Shown: positions 56,978 to 64,000 of the stretch, one piece after another
How positions within the stretch are numbered: position 1 is the stretch's first letter
Layout: every line of letters starts with the position of its first letter
Assembly: GCF_034931405.1 (NCBI RefSeq)
Contig: NZ_JAYGHA010000003.1
Location: forward strand, 1 to 64,000
From: RDYJ01 sp034931405
GTDB taxonomy: Bacteria > Cyanobacteriota > Cyanobacteriia > Cyanobacteriales > Nostocaceae
Direction: 5' to 3'
DNA: 64,000 nucleotides
The notes under the pieces: model-generated
The model's input: only the letters and a program-made list of their open reading frames with translations
Database searches by the model: none
Told to the model about the DNA's origin: nothing
Position numbers and translations under genes: made by a program

Positions 56978-57520
56978 TTAATAGCAATATCTACCACTTT
57001 CAGCACTAGGATTCTCTTTTGCGGTTCGCAATGCCCCTAAAATTGTGGATACAAAAACACAACGCTTTGCTTTGCCACCAGACTTACTCGATAGGGTGAC
57101 TCTACCTAAAGGGGGTTTTGTGACACTACCTAAATAATCAAACCGAATATTTTTTATACCTTTAGATTCTTGTAAAGTTGTTTCTGCATCTAAACGAACA
57201 TTAGCATCTAAACTATTCCATACATTAGCACTAATTGGTTCGACTGTGATGGGATGAACTGCCCACTGGAGTATCCCATTTTGTTCTCTAAAACTAGTTT
57301 GCCAGGTTAATTTCTCCTTTTTAGCTTGGCTTTGAGCTTGACGTATTGCTTGATAAACTTGACTTTGAGCAGTATTGAGACGACGAGTATTCACAAAAGC
57401 CAGCCAACTTGGTACTAATATTGCTGCTAATATACCAATCAGCAAAAGAACTACTAAATTTTCCAGCAAAGTAAATCCATTACTTGATTGATGAGCAGAT
57501 AATTTACACTTTTTATTCAT
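56978..57520 (-). CDS. hpsD: Pseudopilin HpsD-like (type IV pilin-like protein)
   Basis: 180 aa. The prepilin peptidase site G|FTLLEN followed by the hydrophobic helix LVVLLLIGILAAILVPSWLA (about 16-40) shows a class III signal with the conserved E5. The globular part has a GspH-like strand pattern and ends CVFVSTILGALRTAKE...RYCY, with two Cys that could form a disulfide. It belongs to the hpsBCD pseudopilin set for hormogonium polysaccharide secretion. A MITE at 57570-57694 lies just upstream. Confidence 0.82.
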   Translation of the reverse strand: MNKKCKLSAHQSSNGFTLLENLVVLLLIGILAAILVPSWLAFVNTRRLNTAQSQVYQAIRQAQSQAKKEKLTWQTSFREQNGILQWAVHPITVEPISANVWNSLDANVRLDAETTLQESKGIKNIRFDYLGSVTKPPLGRVTLSSKSGGKAKRCVFVSTILGALRTAKENPSAESGRYCY

Positions 57521-57569
57521 TGTTGAAAACTCGATATTTGTGATGGAGACAGAGGGTAGAAGGTAGAAT

Positions 57570-57694
57570 AGGACTAAAGCTGCGTGTCACACCAAAAATC
57601 TGTTGTAGGGTGCGTCAGATATCAACAATCTGTTTATTTGCGGGATTTATGCAGTCTGACGCACCCTACCAATGTGCCAGTTGCGTAAGTCCTG
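57570..57694. mobile_element. 125-bp MITE, copy 4, inside the hps operon
   Basis: Full copy with AGGACT and AGTCCTG ends, flanked by TAGAAT (57564-57569) and TAGAAG (57695-57700). It sits between hpsC and hpsD, adding a strong hairpin to the transcript. Confidence 0.85.
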
Positions 57695-57734
57695 TAGAAG
57701 AAAAATCAAACTTTCCAAATAGGAAGCAATCATA

Positions 57735-58745
57735 TTATTTATACAAATTACCGCGTCCTTGAACTCTGATGTTTGTAGTGGGGAAATAAGTTTTTTGATT
57801 GGCGCTGTAATTAATACCTGAATTATTATTGAGACGAGCTAGGGCATTACCACGAATAAATAATTGTGCTGTTGTATTAAGTCTATCAATACAAGCATAG
57901 AAACTAGTCATTTTACCAGTTTCGGTTTGATTAAAACTGGCTGGAGTTACTTTTGACCAAGTAATATTAGGATTGATAGAGTTAGGAGGACAAATTGCTG
58001 GGGGTGGATTATTTGTAGTTTGGTCAATGTAATCAACAAGCACCAATGTATTAGTAGTATAAGCACCATTACCCCTTTTCCATCCATTCATTATTTCTTC
58101 TAGAGTACCTTTTTGATTGAGATCAAAAGGAGCAAAACCATTACTAGGACAGAATTCATCAGGGTTACTAGAACTGCCTTTGATATATTTATCTGGATAT
58201 CCAGTACATGAAATTATTTTATTAGCATCAGTAGTATTAGCAAGGACACCATCTCTAATTTTCCATTTACCAATGCGTGCTATTTTAGACCAATTAGAAC
58301 CAGAACTTTTAGTATCTCGGATTAAATAATAAACAACTAATGAATAAACAAAAGCATCATCTTTACCTGCACCTGAAGATGGTAGGACTTCTGTGATTAA
58401 TTCTCGCTGCCAAAAGACAAGTACGGGAACTCTATCTATACCATTGGGAATTGAAGGAAGTTGATTTTTAATAGCATCTATACCGTTAGCATCATAGATA
58501 TAAACTGCTTGTTGTAAGTCGCGGGAAATATAATCTAATGCGGCTTGAATTTCCTGCTCGGAATTGACTTTTGCTTGTTCTTTTTTGTCTGTTTCCATCA
58601 CATTGAGCATGAATCCTAATAAAGATGTAATGATTGTAAATGACATCACTAAACCTACTAATAATTCAATTAATGTAAAACCATTTTTGTGTTGAGAAGG
58701 TTGAGATTTTATGTTGTTTGTGAGTATCAACTTGAGAGTATTCAT
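57735..58745 (-). CDS. hpsC: Pseudopilin HpsC-like (PilW-type N-terminus)
   Basis: 336 aa. Prepilin motif G|FTLIELLVGLVMSFTIITSL at about residue 22 with E5 present, followed by an alpha helix with DYISRDLQQAVYIYDANG as in PilW/GspJ minor pilins. The large C-terminal domain is rich in Asn/Gly/Ser and contains Cys residues at ISCTGY, DEFCPSNG and FYACIDRL. It is expected to be part of a minor-pilin complex exporting polysaccharide. Confidence 0.85.
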   Translation of the reverse strand: MNTLKLILTNNIKSQPSQHKNGFTLIELLVGLVMSFTIITSLLGFMLNVMETDKKEQAKVNSEQEIQAALDYISRDLQQAVYIYDANGIDAIKNQLPSIPNGIDRVPVLVFWQRELITEVLPSSGAGKDDAFVYSLVVYYLIRDTKSSGSNWSKIARIGKWKIRDGVLANTTDANKIISCTGYPDKYIKGSSSNPDEFCPSNGFAPFDLNQKGTLEEIMNGWKRGNGAYTTNTLVLVDYIDQTTNNPPPAICPPNSINPNITWSKVTPASFNQTETGKMTSFYACIDRLNTTAQLFIRGNALARLNNNSGINYSANQKTYFPTTNIRVQGRGNLYK

Positions 58746-58827
58746 ATTTAGATCAGGATTTGAAGATTCAAGATTAAAAGATTAATGCTAATTGGTTATT
58801 GGTAAAATGTAAGAATTCAGGTAAGGC

Positions 58828-58905
58828 GATAAGATCCCCGAATTCTTTTATTTATTGTGTCCATAAATGATAAATTGATCTCAGAAGTCGGGGATCTGGG
58901 TATTA
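58828..58905. repeat. GATCCCCGAATTCT hairpin between hpsB and hpsC
   Basis: GATCCCCGAATTCTTT and CTCAGAAGTCGGGGATC flank a 45-base loop. Another member of the dispersed hairpin family, here within the hps operon. Confidence 0.65.
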
Positions 58906-58944
58906 TCAAATTCTTACCCAGTCCCCAGTCCCTAATCCCCAGTA

Positions 58945-59634
58945 TTATCGACAAGTTACTGGAGTTGCATTTGGTGTAATTAATGGAGTACCTAAACGTT
59001 GACATAAAGCATAAAAATTAGTGCTGTTATTGGCTATATCAGTGGTCATTTCTATTAATGGTGTTTGTCTATTACCCAGTCCACTAGTGACAGGAGATGC
59101 AGTTTGTTTACTTGCGGCATCAGTATTAATTTGTATGGTTTTGCTAAAATCAATATCTGCCCGATAGACTCGAATTGCTAAACGATAACCGTCGTTTTTT
59201 TCGGTGGTTTGCACAATTCGACCGGCTTGAATATAAAACAAATTATTTGTACAATCTGTAGTATCAATGATGCCATCTTGGTTGTAACAATATAGGTCAT
59301 TTGCTGATGCAGGAGCGGGCATTTCTGTGGAATTGATTAAATAATCATCAGGACTGGTAGAAAGATTTCTAGGTGAATCGTTAGTAGAGGAAAGTTGAGA
59401 TACTATAGCTGGTGCTGTGACTGAACCAACTCTAACTCCATCAATAAATGTTCTTGCTACTTGAGATGCCATTTCTACTCTTCGAGATTGAACACGAATA
59501 GCTGTTGACATGACTAATACTGGAGCTATGGCTGCAAGTAATACGGAAGCTACAACCATTCCTACTAATGATTCCAGAATTGTAAAACCGGAATTTTCAG
59601 GAAATTTATTTAATTTTTGTTGTTGTTTAATCAT
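58945..59634 (-). CDS. hpsB: Pseudopilin HpsB-like (type IV pilin-like protein)
   Basis: 229 aa from ATG 59634 (MIKQQQKLNKFPENS), four bases after the hpsA stop. An upstream ATG at 59667 would overlap hpsA by 29 bases. Prepilin motif G|FTILESLVGMVVASVLLAAI, then a PilV-like helix VEMASQVARTFIDGVRVG. C-terminal Cys residues occur in DLYCYNQDG, TTDCTNN, ALCQRLG and TPVTCR. It is the second gene of the hps cluster. Confidence 0.83.
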   Translation of the reverse strand: MIKQQQKLNKFPENSGFTILESLVGMVVASVLLAAIAPVLVMSTAIRVQSRRVEMASQVARTFIDGVRVGSVTAPAIVSQLSSTNDSPRNLSTSPDDYLINSTEMPAPASANDLYCYNQDGIIDTTDCTNNLFYIQAGRIVQTTEKNDGYRLAIRVYRADIDFSKTIQINTDAASKQTASPVTSGLGNRQTPLIEMTTDIANNSTNFYALCQRLGTPLITPNATPVTCR

Positions 59635-59638
59635 GGAC

Positions 59639-62600
59639 TTATGAACAGGAAGGACGTTGATTTTCATCTATGGCATAAGTGCCAGTTTCTGTGGTTTTGG
59701 CACATAAAAGGGTTTCTATCCAGTCATCATCTCTGCCGATTTCACGAAAGTATTCATTTGGTAATTTACTAGATATTGTGACTAGTTTTTGGGAAAATAA
59801 ATCAGGGGACTGAGATAATAATCCTACATCATATCTCCATTGTTTTGTAGGTGGTAAATAGCCAGAAGACATACCATTATTCAGGTTAATTTTGTATTGA
59901 AAATCGCTAGATTGAATATTTAAAGCTGTGCTGTATGTTCCAGTTGAGTAAGCACTTTTTTTCATTTGCATGAAAGCACCAGTCATGTTGTTAGCAATAG
60001 CATTACCGCTGGGATTCCAATTTTCTAAGAAACGAACAAGGTTATCTAACCCACCATTATCTTCGGTGGAACGACCTGGTGTGTCTCCGGTGGCTACTAT
60101 TAAATTGAAAGTAGTTTCTGTGGCTATTTGTAACCAATAATTGTGGGCATCACCTGTAATTTTTTCGGTGTTAGTGGGGTCAGATGGTGTGGCAAAGGGT
60201 TGTTTAATTTGTAAAACTGGTTGCCAAGTTCCATTTTCATCGGGTACTAACCAAGGAATGAGGAATGGTTGACTATTTTTGTCTTTTGCTAATCTTGGTA
60301 ATGTTGTTCCTGCAACTGGAAAGGCTGCAATTTTATTGCTGTTATCTACTCCGTAAACAGCAAGGGGTGTTATTAATTCACCAGTGCTAATATCTCTTTC
60401 AAAAGCTATTCGTTTGGGTAAATTTGCATCATCCCAACCATTAGAAGGTTTGTTGGCATTACCAAGAGATCCAGTTTTGATGGCACTCATTGATAGTCCT
60501 TCAATATTACCTCCTCCATTGCGCCAATTATTTTGTCCCTGTCCGTCATAAGCGTTGTAAGGAACATTGGTAATTACCCATTTTTTAGGGTCACTATTAC
60601 ATACATCAATATCGGAGACAGAACAAACTTCAAAGACGTATTCTCTGGCTTGTATTTGTTTGACTATAGGTGTAACAAAGTTGTGAAAGTAAGAACTTCC
60701 TTGGATGCCGTTGATATTAGGATTTAGGTCTACATTTGGTATACCATTGCTGTCATAATTAGCAATAACTGTGGGAGCGTAGGCGTTATATTTAAAGTTG
60801 ATTGGACGGTTATTTAATGAATTACTATCACCATTGTTATTGTTCCAGTCGTAGTCTCCCTCATCACGAAAACCAAATCGGAAATTATCAGAAAGTAAGG
60901 TGATAGAGTCTGCTAAAACAACTGCATTTCGCCATTCATCACCACTGTTACAATTTGGTCGTTGTGGATCACCTGGACGACAAGCAAAGTTAGAATTAAT
61001 ATTATTACGAGTGTAGAAATTGCTCCAATCAGATGTTAGTCTGGTGGTGAATTCTTCTTGGGTATGTTTATTAAAGTCGCCTTTAATATAAACAGGTAAA
61101 TTGCTGGCGAAAATTAAACCTTTTTCTCCTGGTTTGTAGGTGTTGTTTGTACCACGGAAAAGTTTAGTTTCTGAACCATCATTACTTGCAATTACAATAC
61201 CATTAGGACGACGGGTAGCATCAAGTTTAAAATCTACTGGACTTTCTAATTTTGCTGCTTCTGAACTACCTGCACTAGCATCGGCTAAGGCATCATCACG
61301 GGTTGCGTAAATAATACCACTGTTGGGAAGTAAATATTCCGATCCTATTGCAGTGGTGCGTAGTTGGTTTAAGTCTATGACAGTGGCACGAATTTCTAAG
61401 GGTTGTCGGTCTTGTAATGGCAAATCATAAGATAAATCAGAATCTGGACTACTGGTTTGATTTGTTTTAACTTGTCTGGAATCTAAAAAGGCTATTTCTT
61501 TAATTGCACCGTGAGGAATTGGTGGAGTAGTTGTCACTGGACTGATGCTACCATCCATAATTTGCAAAGCGCATAGGGCTGTATCGATGGCAGACTTTTC
61601 TGAAAGTGTGAGATTTGTTTTACCTAAAGCATTTCTCAGTGGTTCATTTACCCAGCGTCCATTGGGATACTGTAAACTTGCTTGATAATTCAGTAAATTT
61701 GCATAACTACTGGCACTTTTACTAGGTGGTGGATAGACTATACCGTTGTTAGATAAACCATTAATATCTTTCTCTATGCCTACAGCATCAGGTAATGTAC
61801 TGATATTTTTTGCTGTGGTACTGTTGCTAGGAATATAAAAGCTACTGATGCAAGCTATGGGTTTGGGGTTGTTTTGATTATAACCAACAGATTTGTAGTG
61901 ATAAACTACCGTAGCTCTCATTTTTAAATAAGGGGTAGTTATGTCACTTCCAAGCATCTCAGATAAATAAAAAGTGAGTGATGAATCATACATCAAATAT
62001 GGGTTAATTTTTGTCTGTGTTGGTGCTTGCGGTACTGGCAACATATCAGACCAGATTTGTGTGGAAGCATTTGTGAAGTCTGTAGAATTAGCTGCATCAT
62101 TTCTCGGTAAATAAATTCCTGCCCCAGTAACTACACGTAAACCACCCACAAGATTTTCTTGTTCTGTGTTTTCTGGTGTTTGTGCTGCTGCATATTCCCA
62201 GTCTCCATCTCTCTCGGTTGCTGCTAAATCAGCTAGTATTTGTACGCTGGTGCGACGGGTTCGAGGTGTAGGTTCATTACTCAAATCCCAATTAATACCT
62301 GCTATATTTTGGGTATCGTCTAAGTTTGCACTGAGAAATTGCTTTTTCTCGTTGTCCCACCACATTTCAGGTAAGTTATTACCAACTAAAGTTCTATCAC
62401 CTAAATATTGTTCTACGCTGGCTAATTCTTTTTGTAGTTTATCAATTGGTTCTGTCGCATGAGGTTTGAGTGAACTACCACTGATGTTTAATGATAATTT
62501 ACTATTTCCAGATCCGGTTATACCATCACTACCATAAGGATAAACCCATCTATCTATTGGACGTAGTGTATCACCACTATCTTGTAATGGGTTACTGTTA

Positions 62601-64000
62601 CCATTTACATCTGTTTGTTCATCACCAAAAGCAACTTCTGCAAAAGGTACGCGGCGAGTACGTCTTTTAAAATAAATTTCTAATTGATGACGACGAATGT
62701 TGTCATATTGAGCAGGAGTATATCCTGTTTTTTGTTTTTGTTGATTAATTCCATCTTCGACTTCTTGGGGATCTGTTGTTAAAGAATTCGCAAATTGAGC
62801 ATTAACTAATTGATTGATCCGCTTGGCGTAAGCTAAGTTATTGTAGGCTAAACTGCTGGGTGCGTTTGTAACAGATTTGTTTGATTTAACATCAGGATTA
62901 TAGCCAGAAATATTCTCAGGATTAGTTGCTTTGTCTTTAAATAAATCAACTGTAGTTGCTGTTCCTAAATCAGCCGTATCTGTAAATCTCCCCGCACCTA
63001 ATTCACCACCAACAATAATCTGGGAATTTTCTGGTTCATAAAAACAAGAATTGGGACTGCTAATTTGATAAAGTCTGACACTACCTGAATTTGCACCAGT
63101 TAAAAGATTGCTATTTGTAAAAATTCGCCCGTTGATTTTAAAGTCTGCATCTGGTGTTATTTCTAAATCGTCTTCATAAATTATGGCGTGGTTATTGGGG
63201 GGAATTTGCGCTCTATCCTGTTGATATTCTAAAGCAGAAAAGCCTTTGTTACCTTGGTAAACTTCATAGTTATCTGCACCACCTGAAGTAATATTATTTT
63301 TGCTAGTGATAGGAACTGTGGCAGTGTAAACAAACAGGGCTTTTTTCATTTTGCTACCCATTTTAAACCAGCCATTAATATCTACTAATTCTGTATTTTT
63401 ACCAAATATATCTTGACATTTTGTACTCAAGTTACTAGGATTCATGGGTATGCTTCTAGCTTCTAGGGGAGTTCTAGAACGAGTATATTTATCATTAATT
63501 TTAGGAGGATTTTTAAAGTAAATTCCGTAAAGTGTATAACTATCAAATTTGCCATTATTATCGGTATCTATGGGAAATCTCCATGCTGTTTTCAGGGGTT
63601 CATTGCTTTGAAAATCTAATGTAAGTGTACTTTCATCACCAAAGGTATATTCATGAATATTATCAACTAAGTTTTTATCTAGTTCTTGATCTGATGGTAA
63701 GGCTCTGGGTATTCTTTTGTCTTGAAATAGTTTATTAATTTTGGCTCTAGCTCTGTCTATGGCTGGGATAGCTGCATTAATTACTGTTTGATTGACACGG
63801 ACGTTACTGGCGTGTTTTGACCTTTCAAATGAGCGAAACATAATCGCCAGGGTTAATAAAACAACTACCACGGAAACCATTGCTACTGTTGGTAATACGA
63901 AACCAGCATTGGTTGATTTTCGGGGTTTTTTGTTGAGAAAAATAGCTTTTATTAGCCAAGTAATTGCTTTTTTAACTGCACGTGAAAATTTAAGGATTAT
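59639..64000 (-). CDS. hpsA: HpsA, hormogonium polysaccharide locus protein (5' end outside window)
   Basis: At least 1453 aa. The first Met inside the window is at 63880, but the frame stays open to 64000 and reads IILKFSRAVKKAITWLIKAI, then NAGFVLPTVAMVSVVVVLL; the true start is therefore beyond the edge. G|FVLPTVAM plus a hydrophobic helix is a prepilin-like N-terminus (PilX style). The rest is a long extracytoplasmic, Asn/Ser-rich beta domain. HpsA heads the hormogonium polysaccharide gene set required for gliding in Nostoc-type filaments. Confidence 0.88.
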   Translation of the reverse strand: MILKFSRAVKKAITWLIKAIFLNKKPRKSTNAGFVLPTVAMVSVVVVLLTLAIMFRSFERSKHASNVRVNQTVINAAIPAIDRARAKINKLFQDKRIPRALPSDQELDKNLVDNIHEYTFGDESTLTLDFQSNEPLKTAWRFPIDTDNNGKFDSYTLYGIYFKNPPKINDKYTRSRTPLEARSIPMNPSNLSTKCQDIFGKNTELVDINGWFKMGSKMKKALFVYTATVPITSKNNITSGGADNYEVYQGNKGFSALEYQQDRAQIPPNNHAIIYEDDLEITPDADFKINGRIFTNSNLLTGANSGSVRLYQISSPNSCFYEPENSQIIVGGELGAGRFTDTADLGTATTVDLFKDKATNPENISGYNPDVKSNKSVTNAPSSLAYNNLAYAKRINQLVNAQFANSLTTDPQEVEDGINQQKQKTGYTPAQYDNIRRHQLEIYFKRRTRRVPFAEVAFGDEQTDVNGNSNPLQDSGDTLRPIDRWVYPYGSDGITGSGNSKLSLNISGSSLKPHATEPIDKLQKELASVEQYLGDRTLVGNNLPEMWWDNEKKQFLSANLDDTQNIAGINWDLSNEPTPRTRRTSVQILADLAATERDGDWEYAAAQTPENTEQENLVGGLRVVTGAGIYLPRNDAANSTDFTNASTQIWSDMLPVPQAPTQTKINPYLMYDSSLTFYLSEMLGSDITTPYLKMRATVVYHYKSVGYNQNNPKPIACISSFYIPSNSTTAKNISTLPDAVGIEKDINGLSNNGIVYPPPSKSASSYANLLNYQASLQYPNGRWVNEPLRNALGKTNLTLSEKSAIDTALCALQIMDGSISPVTTTPPIPHGAIKEIAFLDSRQVKTNQTSSPDSDLSYDLPLQDRQPLEIRATVIDLNQLRTTAIGSEYLLPNSGIIYATRDDALADASAGSSEAAKLESPVDFKLDATRRPNGIVIASNDGSETKLFRGTNNTYKPGEKGLIFASNLPVYIKGDFNKHTQEEFTTRLTSDWSNFYTRNNINSNFACRPGDPQRPNCNSGDEWRNAVVLADSITLLSDNFRFGFRDEGDYDWNNNNGDSNSLNNRPINFKYNAYAPTVIANYDSNGIPNVDLNPNINGIQGSSYFHNFVTPIVKQIQAREYVFEVCSVSDIDVCNSDPKKWVITNVPYNAYDGQGQNNWRNGGGNIEGLSMSAIKTGSLGNANKPSNGWDDANLPKRIAFERDISTGELITPLAVYGVDNSNKIAAFPVAGTTLPRLAKDKNSQPFLIPWLVPDENGTWQPVLQIKQPFATPSDPTNTEKITGDAHNYWLQIATETTFNLIVATGDTPGRSTEDNGGLDNLVRFLENWNPSGNAIANNMTGAFMQMKKSAYSTGTYSTALNIQSSDFQYKINLNNGMSSGYLPPTKQWRYDVGLLSQSPDLFSQKLVTISSKLPNEYFREIGRDDDWIETLLCAKTTETGTYAIDENQRPSCS

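Noticed and set aside
59639..63880. hpsA starting at the Met at 63880
   Set aside because: The frame stays open to the window edge and the prepilin-like GFVLPTVAM motif lies upstream of that Met.
1..64000. tRNA, rRNA or tmRNA genes
   Set aside because: No cloverleaf with a GTTCRA T-arm and no rRNA-like sequence was recognised by eye on either strand; a covariance-model scan would be decisive.

Overview
The window reads as a chromosomal segment of a filamentous, probably heterocyst-forming (Nostocales) cyanobacterium. The evidence is an AT-rich genome with scattered GCGATCGC-type sites, heptanucleotide tandem repeats, a cyanobacterial atp operon with a b/b' pair and an atp1 gene, cruP, an hps (hormogonium polysaccharide) locus, a DUF3285/ybeY/dgkA/trpG cluster and FtsY with a long acidic N-terminus. 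A bloom-forming Anabaena/Dolichospermum/Aphanizomenon-like genome is my guess; the species cannot be fixed from this sequence alone.

Region 1 (1-8.0 kb) is an accessory island. It holds the tail of a small antitoxin-like protein, a papain-fold toxin with an unknown partner, ParDE, MazEF, VapBC, a GC-richer gene remnant, a Uma2 nuclease, a complete IS5-family insertion sequence with 3-bp target duplication, and an orphan N6-adenine methyltransferase. Pieces of one composite repeat separate nearly all these modules, giving a cassette-like layout; several copies end in a TATAAT box next to a downstream gene.

Region 2 (8.0-16.5 kb) carries cruP followed by two tandem membrane-protein paralogues, a fasciclin protein, a small membrane protein, a double-glycine leader peptide with a histidine-rich core, and a leftward set of HAD phosphatase, 4-hydroxyphenylpyruvate dioxygenase and an SDR protein. 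A stranded antitoxin abuts a broken gene at about 16.2 kb.

Region 3 (17.0-23.5 kb) is the leftward operon atp1-atpB-atpE-atpF2-atpF-atpH-atpA-atpG (F1Fo ATP synthase without beta and epsilon). The intergenic gaps contain short tandem repeats and a perfect hairpin after atpE.

Region 4 (23.9-32.5 kb) is a second defence/conflict region. It has a VapBC pair whose toxin is cut by a 124-bp MITE with 6-bp target duplication, a sortase-type exported protein, a methyltransferase, HigBA, a vWA/PP2C/kinase triad of the TerY-P type, and an intracellular barnase-barstar pair.

Region 5 (33-45.8 kb) is mixed: an ArsA/HSP20 ATPase, a DUF2358 protein, ABC exporter subunits separated by an opposite-strand gene, a Tat-exported FAD/Rieske enzyme related to carotenoid desaturase/methyltransferases, an SMR transporter, a histidine kinase with a HemD-like gene, a metallo-hydrolase, trpG and dgkA.

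Region 6 (45.9-53.7 kb) is housekeeping: ybeY, a DUF3285 protein, prfB with a classical +1 frameshift site (and a hairpin just upstream of it), an RsbU-like phosphatase, ftsY, nusB and DUF502. Region 7 (54.4-64.0 kb) is the hps locus, read leftward: hpsA (cut by the window end), hpsB, hpsC, hpsD, a TIGR04282 glycosyltransferase, hpsJ and a GT2 glycosyltransferase.

Four further repeat families are spread over the window: a 124-125-bp MITE (four full copies and one core), an approximately 220-bp AGGGTTTGCTGA-ended element, GATCCCCGA hairpins, and heptamer arrays.
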